This document shows, one piece after another, positions 51,670 through 61,600 of a DNA stretch of 64,000 bases. The translations under genes and the position numbers were made by a program. The stretch comes from Bacteroidota bacterium. GTDB lineage: Bacteria > Bacteroidota > Bacteroidia > Flavobacteriales_D > Crocinitomicaceae. The notes under the pieces are model-generated. The model was given only the letters and a program-made list of their open reading frames with translations. It made no database searches and was not told where the DNA came from. Where the stretch lies: NCBI GenBank assembly GCA_006226425.1, contig SBGX01000023.1, forward strand, positions 129,370-193,369. Reading direction: 5' to 3'. How positions within the stretch are numbered: position 1 is the stretch's first letter; every line of letters starts with the position of its first letter.

Positions 51670-54600
51670 TTAAAATTTTATTCCTACAACACAAACGTCA
51701 TCTATCTGGCTGGCATTTCCATCCGCTAACCATTTGTCAAAAGTTCTTTCCATCTGTTCGTATTGTTCCTGCATCGAAAGTTCGGCGTTTTTGATCAGGA
51801 GCCTTTTGAAGCGCTTGATCATGTATTTTTTACCATCGTAACCACCAAACTGATCTGGGAATCCATCCGAGAAAGTAAAGCAAATATCTCCTTCTTCCAA
51901 CTCGATTTCTTTTTGTGTAAAAGGAAGTTCGTTATCGACGTATTTTCCAACGGGCATTTTATCGGCTGAAATGGCACTCAGGTAATAGTTATCGTGATTC
52001 AGCATTTTGCGATCCCCAATTGCTTCGGCCTTTTCCTGATTTCGGGTTAGGAAAAGAAGTGGGTTGTTGGCTCCGGCATATTTCAATTTGTTCGTTCGTT
52101 TGTCCAGACAACAAAGGGCAATGTCCATCCCGTCTTTTCGCTCGTTCCCTTCTTCTCGTTGCTCCAGGGCCTGAACTATTTTTGAACGCAGTAAATTGAG
52201 AATTTCTGCTGGTTCATGAATTCCACCTTCCATGACAATTTCATTGAGGAATCCAATTCCCAACATACTCATGAAAGCACCCGGAACTCCATGTCCCGTG
52301 CAATCTGCCGCTACCCAAATGGAGTAACGTTCATTCTGGAATGCCCAGTAAAAATCACCGGAAACAATGTCCCTGGGGCGAAAGAAGATCAAATGTTCCG
52401 GACTGATTTTTTCCCATTGTGCCCGATTGGTCATCATGGCTGCCTGGATTCGTTCGGCATAGTTGATGGAGTCTGTGATCTCCAGGTGTTTTTCTTCGAT
52501 CAACTCTTTTTGCTCGGCAATTTCTTTGGTTCGTTCACGAACGATGTTTTCCAGTTCCTCATTTCTGCGTTTCAGCCTTTTTTTACTGATGTTCAGGGCA
52601 AACCAGAATAAGACAACAATGGAAGAAATGTAGAGGGCATAGGCCCACCAGGTTCGGTACCAGGGAGGACTGATTGAGAACGAATAGGTCAGAATATTAG
52701 AATGTTGATTGAGTGAATTTTCAGCTCGAATCCGGATGGTATAATCTCCCTCCATCAATTTGCTGAAATTAATGTGATTGTCCTGAATTGGAGCAGACCA
52801 CTCGTCTTGTTCACCTTCCAATTGATAGCGGTAATTCACCTTTGTTCCATGCAAATAGAATGGCGCCTGGAAATAGAAGTCGAGTTGATTATTGGAGTAA
52901 GAAATGTTGATGCCCTTTTCCAAATCCAAATGTTGTTCTCCGGCCAGTATTTTCGATAAGCTAAGTTTAAAATCGCTTTGAATGGGGCGGGCATTTTTTT
53001 CCATGACTATCATTCCGTCGGAGGTACAGATATAGGCGTTCCCAGAAATAGTTCTTACCCGGTTGATTCTTCCGAAATCGAGGTAGTTGTACTTCGAGTT
53101 CAGAATGTTGAACTTTTTAAGTTCTCTGATTTCATTGGCAACTACGGCCATTCTTTTTCCCTTGAAGTGAAACAGTTCACTGATTTCCTCAATTTGCGTG
53201 CGCGGTTCAAAGCAACCCCGATAGAAAAGGGGATTATTTTTTAGCGAGTCCGGGAGCAATTTTTTCATTTCATCTTCGTAGACAAAGCGCTGTAGCCCCA
53301 TCATCGTTCCGAAAATCAGTCGCCCATTGTGCCCTTTTAAAGGTTTGATCCATCCCAGGCTTCCCCCGTTTTCGTCATCACTAAAAAGGTCAAATTGAAG
53401 TTGTGCGTTGATCCGTACTACTCCTAGAGAACTGGTTCCTATCCAGACTTCGTTGTATCTTTTTTCATGATAAATCCGAAGAGTTCGGTTGAGCGGCATT
53501 TCAAAGGCACTCAACAGATTCAGTTGGGGATTTGTAATTCGAACGCCATCAGGTCCGGCGAAATAAAACCTGTTTTGAATGAAGTCCAGGTTGTTATAGT
53601 TTCCGGGGTAGAGCAAACGGAATTCACCATTTTGGAGCAGGTAGATCCCACTGGAACTGGCACAGTACAATTTTCCCTGATGGACCAGAAATTCCCAGGT
53701 AGGGAGGTGATGTCCACTTGCTTCAAAAATTTGGTCGCCCTGCACAAAAACTCCTTTGGAGCTAGCCACATAGATCTTTCCCTCAAAGCGAATCGCGTCC
53801 TGAATGTCTCCGATTACTCCCTGGTTCTCGTTATAATAAGAAATGTCGCTTTCATATTCAATGAATGAAATTCCGTTATTGGTCGCCAACCAGATGTTTC
53901 CATCAGATCCCTGAACAGCATTTTTTACATCGTTGTCACTGATTCCTGTGAGTCTGGTGAAATGTCTTTGTACCTTGAGATTTGGGTCCAGGATATACAC
54001 TCCATCCTGAAGGGTGTAGATCAGGTAATTGCCATCTTTTAACTGAAGTCCTCCATAGATCGAGTGCTCGTATTCATGTTCACTTTGTTGGTCCTGAGTC
54101 AGGTAAGTGAATTTTCCTTTGTGTTCAAAAATGGCAAAGACACCATATTCCTTTAATCGAGTACTGGCGTTAAAGGGGACCAGTTTTCCATTTCTTACCT
54201 CATAAATTCCTTTATCCCGCTGACGTACGAGGATTTTTTTTCCAACTTTGAAAGAAAGGTGGAAAGAGGTTTCCGGAGCCAGTTGGAATTTTAATTTTCC
54301 ATTTTCAAAACAGTAAATTTTGGATTCCGTTTGAAAGAAAACTTTTTCATCCAGGCAATATACTCTCCAAACGGGCTCTGAAAGATGAATGGTATCCAGG
54401 AAAGACTTAAAATAATAGCTCCCATTCTTCTTTTTTCGAAGTTCTCCGAAGTCACCAAGTGCTCCAACATATATGTTGTCTTTTTCGCTTCGAGTCAGTG
54501 CAGTCACGTAAGAAGCTTCTTTGACTCCGACAAAATCCCAGGAAGCACCGTTATAAATTTTGATTCCATTGGAGGTTCCTGCCAAAATCCTGTTTTCCCG

Positions 54601-54744
54601 ATCCTGCAAAATGCTGTAGATCTCCGGATTGGATTTTTTACCGTAAACTTTATTCGTGAAGTTTTGAAAGTAGGGCATGTTCGGCTGTCCGAAAAGAAGC
54701 CCTCCCCAGAAGACAAGCAGTAGTAATAGTGAGGTTTTAAGCAT
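51670..54744 (-). CDS. Periplasmic propeller sensor with SpoIIE-type PP2C phosphatase
   Basis: This 1024-residue protein has a signal peptide (MLKTSLLLLLVFWGGLLFGQ), about 14 propeller-type repeats (ILAGTSNGIKIYNG, NIWLATNNGISFIE), a Y_Y_Y domain (YRYQLEGEQDEWS ... EGDYTIRIRAEN), one membrane helix near residue 735 and a coiled coil of Arg/Glu-rich sequence. The PP2C SpoIIE domain follows (VSGDFYWAFQNE, DCTGHGVPGAF). The layout is that of hybrid two-component sensors of Bacteroidota, but the kinase is replaced by a phosphatase. It lies one base after the FecR-like gene and five bases before the caspase gene. Confidence 0.9.
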   Translation of the reverse strand: MLKTSLLLLLVFWGGLLFGQPNMPYFQNFTNKVYGKKSNPEIYSILQDRENRILAGTSNGIKIYNGASWDFVGVKEASYVTALTRSEKDNIYVGALGDFGELRKKKNGSYYFKSFLDTIHLSEPVWRVYCLDEKVFFQTESKIYCFENGKLKFQLAPETSFHLSFKVGKKILVRQRDKGIYEVRNGKLVPFNASTRLKEYGVFAIFEHKGKFTYLTQDQQSEHEYEHSIYGGLQLKDGNYLIYTLQDGVYILDPNLKVQRHFTRLTGISDNDVKNAVQGSDGNIWLATNNGISFIEYESDISYYNENQGVIGDIQDAIRFEGKIYVASSKGVFVQGDQIFEASGHHLPTWEFLVHQGKLYCASSSGIYLLQNGEFRLLYPGNYNNLDFIQNRFYFAGPDGVRITNPQLNLLSAFEMPLNRTLRIYHEKRYNEVWIGTSSLGVVRINAQLQFDLFSDDENGGSLGWIKPLKGHNGRLIFGTMMGLQRFVYEDEMKKLLPDSLKNNPLFYRGCFEPRTQIEEISELFHFKGKRMAVVANEIRELKKFNILNSKYNYLDFGRINRVRTISGNAYICTSDGMIVMEKNARPIQSDFKLSLSKILAGEQHLDLEKGINISYSNNQLDFYFQAPFYLHGTKVNYRYQLEGEQDEWSAPIQDNHINFSKLMEGDYTIRIRAENSLNQHSNILTYSFSISPPWYRTWWAYALYISSIVVLFWFALNISKKRLKRRNEELENIVRERTKEIAEQKELIEEKHLEITDSINYAERIQAAMMTNRAQWEKISPEHLIFFRPRDIVSGDFYWAFQNERYSIWVAADCTGHGVPGAFMSMLGIGFLNEIVMEGGIHEPAEILNLLRSKIVQALEQREEGNERKDGMDIALCCLDKRTNKLKYAGANNPLLFLTRNQEKAEAIGDRKMLNHDNYYLSAISADKMPVGKYVDNELPFTQKEIELEEGDICFTFSDGFPDQFGGYDGKKYMIKRFKRLLIKNAELSMQEQYEQMERTFDKWLADGNASQIDDVCVVGIKF

Positions 54745-54745
54745 G

Positions 54746-55537
54746 TTACAGACCCAGATTCTCGTGGAGCCAGTTGTTTAGATTATCTTGTTGTGGTTTT
54801 CCGTAATTTTCAGTCAAATAGGCCAGAAGTTGTTCCTTCTTTGCCCCGGCATCCAGTCCTTCTCCAATTTCGCGAAGAATCAATTTACATTCCTGCACCA
54901 GATCCTTTTCATTGGCAAATACAGGTTCAAATAGTGCGATTGCCTCGGATGTCTTTTCTTCATTGTTTCGATAGAAGAGGGTCATCTTTGTTCCGGGAGA
55001 CAACTCAATTCGTTTGCCATCCACTTGCATGATTTCATCAGCATTCAGTTGAAGTTTATTCTCCTCAAAGTTCAGTTTTTTGGAGATATCTTCTCCCTGA
55101 TATGAATACCTTAGGAAGAAAAAATGGTTTTGATCCATGGGGAATTTCTTCGGGCTGATTTCAGCCTCGTATCCAGATAGGATCAGGTATTTATCACTGA
55201 AATGCTTTTCAATATCAATTTGGTTGATCAGGGCTCCTGCTCTTGAACTGACATTCGGAAGGGCAGGCATCAGTCCTTCACTAACGATTCCAGAGCGACT
55301 TGCCCGTAACATAATTCTTCCTTTTTCTTTGTTTATCAAGGCTGCTTTGGATTGTTGATCATTGAACTTTAAGCGTTCATTTGAGAAAACTTTATCTCCC
55401 GTAAAAAGAGATTTATTTGTCTGTGCATGTCTGATTCCACCAATGACTTTGATGACACTAAATGCATCGATCCGATAGGTGCCGAATGAGGCAAGCAGCA
55501 AGAACAGGGTACTTAAAACGAGCAATCTTTTCATCAT
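54746..55537 (-). CDS. Secreted protein with FecR-like domain
   Basis: The 263-residue protein begins with a signal peptide; a second ATG follows the first directly, so the start may be 55534. The region VIKVIGGIRHAQTNKSL, FTGDKVFSNERLKF and AALINKEKGRIMLR has the pattern of the FecR beta domain (repeat-poor, G-D-x-V turn, I-x-x-g-s-x-a-l-l). The C-terminal part is helical (LVQECKLILREIGEGLDA). No catalytic residues. As first gene of the operon with the propeller-phosphatase and the caspase protein, it may be their extracytoplasmic partner. The FecR link is by pattern only. Confidence 0.6.
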   Translation of the reverse strand: MMKRLLVLSTLFLLLASFGTYRIDAFSVIKVIGGIRHAQTNKSLFTGDKVFSNERLKFNDQQSKAALINKEKGRIMLRASRSGIVSEGLMPALPNVSSRAGALINQIDIEKHFSDKYLILSGYEAEISPKKFPMDQNHFFFLRYSYQGEDISKKLNFEENKLQLNADEIMQVDGKRIELSPGTKMTLFYRNNEEKTSEAIALFEPVFANEKDLVQECKLILREIGEGLDAGAKKEQLLAYLTENYGKPQQDNLNNWLHENLGL

Positions 55538-55565
55538 AGTGATTTTCTTTTAGTGAAGATCATAT

Positions 55566-55573
55566 CAAATTTA
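55566..55573 (-). promoter_or_regulatory. Putative -7 element for the FecR-like / SpoIIE / caspase operon
   Basis: Plus-strand CAAATTTA reads TAAATTTG on the minus strand, 28 bases before the start at 55537. No -33 TTG at usual spacing. Confidence 0.35.
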
Positions 55574-55642
55574 ATGCAAAAAATCCGTTTTACGCCTTAA
55601 TCCGCTAAAAATCCGTCACATGACGCAGCTACTAGAGTGTTT

Positions 55643-58600
55643 TTACATGGATAACTCGATTTTTAAGAGAATTTCCTGGAGGATTTTCATATTCTCTTTG
55701 AGATGATCCGGACCAAGCATTTCCTGGTGCTCTCCGGAACCCTGATGAACGGTCAGTTTTCCTTTGTTCAGTTTTTTCCAGTTTTGGGCCGAAGTTTCGG
55801 ATTCCGGATGGACTCCCACGGAACGAATGAGGTGTGTTTGTCCTGCGATCGAAAATTCATCTCCGCTGTTCAGGGCGAAATCCATGTATGCTTCAATTCG
55901 TGTAAAAGCCTTTTCATAGAGTCCTGCTTCTCTGAGATGTTGTTTGCTCTCCTCGTCCATCTTTTTCACAAACTCCTGGGTATTTGCTTTGACTTCATCG
56001 GAAGAGAGTGGACTTGTTGGTTTTTCCCGGAAAGTTGAATCGATCAGAATGATGTGACTGACTTCCTGGCCCATTTCTTCGAGTTTTGCGGCAACATGCC
56101 TGGCCAGGTTTCCACCGATGGAATATCCTCCAAGAATATATGGACCGCTTGGCTGTACCTCTTGGATTGCTTGAATAAAGGCAGTCAATTGCTGATTTTC
56201 AGGAATGTAATTGAATCCATACAAGGCGTGTGTCTCCAGGTAATCACCAAGTTCCTGATATATTAAGGAATGTGCTGAGATCGGTGGGAAAAGGAAGATT
56301 TTTTGATCACGTTCTTCTGTAAACAAGCTTAATTCAGAAGTAATCAACTCAGTAGTTTGATCCGAAGTCTGCTGTTGGTCGAGCAAAACCGCTATTTGAG
56401 CAATACTTGGGGCTTCCATCAGTTGACTGATTTCGGGGCTCTTTCCAAACTGAAGGTTCATCCGTGCGATCATTCGGATCAGCAACATGCTGTGACCTCC
56501 AATTTCAAAAAAGGAACTGTTTTTGGAGATGTTTCGCTCCTGAAGGAGCTCTTTCCAAATGAGAAGCAATCTTTGCTCTGTTTCCGTGAGTTCTTCTTCG
56601 ATGTTTTTAGTGTCTAATTCAATTAGAGGATTCGGAAGTGCCCGTAGATCAATTTTTCGATTGTTGTTTAGTGGAATCTCTTCTATCCGAACAAGATAAT
56701 CAGGAACAAGATAATAAGGAAGTTGTTTTTCCAATTCCTGTTTTATGTCCTTTTCGTTGATCTCTCCCGTACCGATATAGTAAGCACACAAGTATTTTTC
56801 CAATCCTTTTCGAATGGGAACAACAATACTATTTTCCACTCCAGATATGCGATTGATTTGCGCCCTAATTTCTCCCGGTTCAATGCGATGCCCCCTGATT
56901 TTAACTTGTTGATCAATTCTACCAAGGAATAAGATGTTGCCGTCTCTTTCTTGTTGAACCAGGTCTCCACTTCGATAGAGTTTTTGTCCTGGAAACATTT
57001 CATGATCGATGAACTTTTCCTGATTTAATTCTTCCCGGTTCAGATAGCCAAGAGAAACTCCGGGACCGGCGATACATAGTTCCCCGGGAACTCCTGTTGG
57101 CACGGGCTGGAGAAACTGATCCAGTACAATAAGTTTAACGCCGGGTAAGGCTTGTCCAATTGGAACTTTATCGGGGATAGATGATCCTTTTTGAATGAAG
57201 TAATTGCTACAACATACGGAGCTTTCTGTTGGACCGTAGGCGTTGACATAATCCATATATGGGATAAATCTTTTGATTTCATCCGCTGGGGCTTCTTCTC
57301 CGGCAGTAATGAGCAGTCGGATGCCAGGCATTTGTTCGGCAGTCAGGGCTCCCAGGTAAGATGGAGGGAGGTGTAAGATGCTGACCCCTTCATCCCGGAC
57401 TTTTTGAAGAAAAATATCGCTATGTCTGATTTCTTCCAGACTCAAAGCGTAAATAGCCGCTCCGGAACAAATACCCATCAACAATTCCATGATGCTGGCA
57501 TCAAAAGAAGTGGATGCGAAAAGGAAAAGTCGATCGGAAGAATGAATCCCATAAGAAGCTATTTTCTCTCGGACTGTATGCATGATTCCGCCATGATGCA
57601 CCAACACTCCTTTGGGGAGTCCGGTTGAACCGGAAGTGTAAATAATGTAGGCAGGATCTTCCGGACGGACTTGATCCGTTTGAATATCCGGGGTTCCCGA
57701 ATCAAATGATTCTCCATGCTTCCAGGGAATATTGATTGGACCATAGTTAGTTTCCTGGGCCGATAGCAGGTACTTACATTGACTATCCTGCAGGATGAAT
57801 TTGATGCGTTCAGACGGGAGTTCCTGATCGATAGGGAGGTAGATGGCCCCCATTTGACTAATGGCGAGCAATGCTTCGGCCAATTCCACGGATCGGGGAA
57901 ATAGTACGGCTACAACATCCCCTTTTCTGACTCCTGCTCGGAAGAGTTTCTGACAAAGTTGTCTGGAAGAGTCATGCAGGACTCCATAAGTTGTTCGGAT
58001 AGAAGCATCCGAAATGGCAGGAAGTGTTCGTTGTTTGGAAACAATTTCTTCGAAAGCGCTAAAAATCGTTTCTGGGTTTCTGATAGTTTCCTCTCCACTA
58101 GTGATTGCTTTGGGCCAATGGTAGCTAAGTTTGGAAAGTTCCTCTTCAGGCGTTTTGAGAATACTCGAAATGAGCGTCTTGTAATTTTGAGCCAGTTCTT
58201 CGATCATTTCTGCCTCGTAGCGAAGTTGGTTATACTCGAATCGAATGGTCAGTTCTTGGCCAGGGATAAATACAAGAGTTAGGTCATAATTGGTGTGCTC
58301 ATGCATTTCAAAGTGTTCAATCCGAAGGGCATCTTCCTCTTTTTCCTGTGATGTTACTTTTTCCTGGACAGGATAGTTCTCGAAGACAAGTACCTGACTG
58401 ATCAAATCCCGTTTAAGTTCGGTATGAACCTGAATTTCGGAGAGCGGGTAATAATCGTGTTCGGCACAACTGACCGAATTTTGCTGAACCTCCCTTAAAA
58501 GTTCATTGAAGTTTTGTTCTCCTTTCCGGTGAACACGTACCGGAATCGTGTTGATGAAAAGACCGATCATTTCCTCGATTCCTTCAATTTCGGATGGTCT

Positions 58601-61600
58601 TCCTGAAACAACTGCTCCGAAAACGATGTCATCCGTTCGGTTGTATCGTTGCATGAGAATTCCCCAACTCGTCTGCATAAAGGAATTTAAGGTTGCCTGA
58701 TTCCGTCTACTGAGCTGCTCTATTTGGAGGAGTTCCTGCGGGCTTATTTGTGCATGAACCCGGGCACTTTGGTAAGCTGATGTTTGTTGACTTTTCTCAG
58801 GCAGTTTGACCTCTTGATCATACTCTTTTAGGTAGTTTTTCCAGAAAGTTTGGGTTACTCTTTCGTTCTGCCGACCCAACCAGCTGAAATAGCTGGCATA
58901 GGAAGGGGGAGCCGGAAGCTGGATTTGAGTTCCCTGTGTTTCACCGGCGTATAGTTGCATAAAATCCTGAATGACCAATGCAATACACCATCCGTCCATC
59001 AGAATGTGGTGGTGACTCCAGATTACCTCGTAAGTGCTTTCGGTCGTCTTAACCAGGTGAATACGCATTAAGGGGGCTCGTTCCAGATCGAAGGATTCGA
59101 GTCGGTCCCGATGCATCAATTCTTCCAGTTCGTTCTGTTGCCCACCACTGTTACTCAGATCGAGGAATCTGAAATCTGCTTTTCTCGATTCAAAAATCAA
59201 TTGATGCGGTTGACCAATTCGGGAGTGAAAGAAATTGGTTCTTAGGATGTCATGCCGATCAATGAGTTTTTGGAAAGCGGACTGAAAATCATCTTTTTGA
59301 ATGTGACCGTTTAGTGTGAATCGAGCCTGTTCAAAATAAGAGGACTTTCCGACATCTGCCAGGTGATGAAAGAGCATCCCTTCCTGCATTGGACTGAGTG
59401 GGTAGATGTTTTGAATTTGTAAATCAGCGTCTTTGCTCTGTTGAAGAATCAGGTCGAGATCTTCCAAAGTCAATCGAGCTAACTCAAAATCGGATGGGGT
59501 AGGGATCGTAGCCGGAATTTCGACGCAGTGCTGGATCAGTTCTTCCAGCTTTTGTTGCAACAATGAGTTTAACTCCTGAACGAAATCTGAATCCAGTACA
59601 TCCGGGTGATAGCTAATATTCAGCTTGAGTTGCTGATCCACGACCAATCCAGTTAGATCCAGGGATGAAGTTCGATGATTTTTGGGATGTACGGAATCTC
59701 CCATGGTGAGATGTGAAATACTCCATCGATCTGCCTGAATATCTTCATCGAATTGCCCCAGGTAGTTGAACATGATTTCGCTCTCCGGATAGTTGATTTC
59801 GTGATCACTTTCATTGTCGTTCAGGTATCGGAAAACGCCATACCCGACTCCTTTATGCGGGATGCTTCGAAGTTGTTCCTTGACATGGCGAATGATGTGA
59901 TGGGGTGCTGTCGAATGGAGCCCTCCCAAATTAACAGGAAAAAGGCTGGTGAACCAACCAACAGTCCGGCTAACATCCTGATCTTTGAACAATTCTTCCC
60001 GACCATGGCCCTCCAGGAAAACCTGGACACGATTGCCTTCGCAAAGTTCCATAAAACTCATTAATAATGCACTTAGAAGTAGGTCTTCTGTGTTTGTGCG
60101 ATAGGCTTGATTGACCTTGGTTAGGAGTAAATTTGTTTGTTGTTCATTGAGTTTCAGGATTTCAGTTCGGATACCGCTGTTGTTTTGGGCCTGACGACTT
60201 TTAAGCGGAAGGGAAATAACTTCTTCCTCACAAAGGTTTTTCCAGTAGTTAATTTCCCCGGACATGTCTGAACTTGTCAGATAGCTCTGCAATTGTTCAG
60301 ACCAATATTTAAACGAGTGGGTTTTAAGTTGGAGCTGTGGTTTTTCTCCCTTTTCGAAAGCTTCATAAAGTGATTTAAAGTCTTCGAGCAGGATTCGCCA
60401 TGAAAGTCCATCAATGAGTAAATGATGGCAGGCTAATAACAGATGGTCTCCCTGATCTGTATGAAAAAGTGCTGGTTGAAATAAATTTTGACGCGTTAAT
60501 CCCGCTTGGATTTCTTGACAACGGTCTTCGACCAATTGATCCTGTTTTTCGAGACCTTTGAAATCTTCCTGAATCATCGAAAGTGGCTTTGATTCAGGGA
60601 CAAACAGGGTTTTGCGCCCGTTTTCATCCATTTTTAAGATGCTTCGAAGATGATCGTGATGCTCGTACAGTCGTTGAATTACCTGTCGCACGATTTTGGG
60701 GTCGAAACCATCTTTAGCATAAAGCATAAGGGATTGATTCCAGTGCAATTCGTGTTCAAATTTCTGATCGAAAAACCAGTGTTGGATGGGGGTTGGAGAA
60801 TACGCACCATGAACAATTCCCTGATCAATGATTCCCTGTTTGTCTTTCAGTAATGGTGCGAGCTGGCGAATGGTACTATTTCGAAACAAGTCCTTAATCG
60901 TCATTTGGAATCCCTTTCCTGAGACCCTGGAGGCAATTTGAATGGCCTTGATTGAATCCCCTCCAAGCGAGAAAAAGTCCTCATGAACTCCGATGTCGTC
61001 AAGTCCCAGGGTTTGCTTCCAAACTTCGCTCAACAGAATTTCTCGCTCATTGGAAGGAGCTTCATAAGTTCTCTTTTCGTGGGCACCTGAATCCGGATTC
61101 GGGAGCTTTTTTCGGTCGATTTTTCCATTGGATGTCAGTGGAAATTCACTCACAAAAACAAAGAAGTGTGGGATCATGTGTTCCGGAAGCTGCTCGAGCA
61201 GGAAGGATCGTAATTGCTGATGCTTCAATTCCTGTTTACCGTCCCAAAGCAGGTAGGCGATTAATTTATGCTCACCATCTTCCAGGCTTCTGGTTAGGGC
61301 AACACTTTGTTTGATCGATTCGTGTCGGTTCAGGGCTGCTTCAATCTCTCCCAACTCAATTCGGAATCCTCTGATTTTTACCTGTTGATCAATACGTCCC
61401 AGGTATTCCATTTCTCCGTTTGGTAATTGTCTGACCAAATCTCCAGAGAGATACATTTTTTCATCTGGATAGTATGGATTGTCAATAAAGCGCTCTTGGG
61501 TCAGGTCATCCCTTTTCCAGTATCCTCTGGATACACCATGTCCAGTGATGGCCAATTCTCCGGCTACTCCTGGAGGGACCAATTGTCTTCCCTGGTTGAG

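Noticed and set aside
51665..51694. Longer N-terminus for the caspase protein
   Set aside because: The extra ten residues come from the end of the sensor gene and would spoil the signal peptide that starts at 51664.
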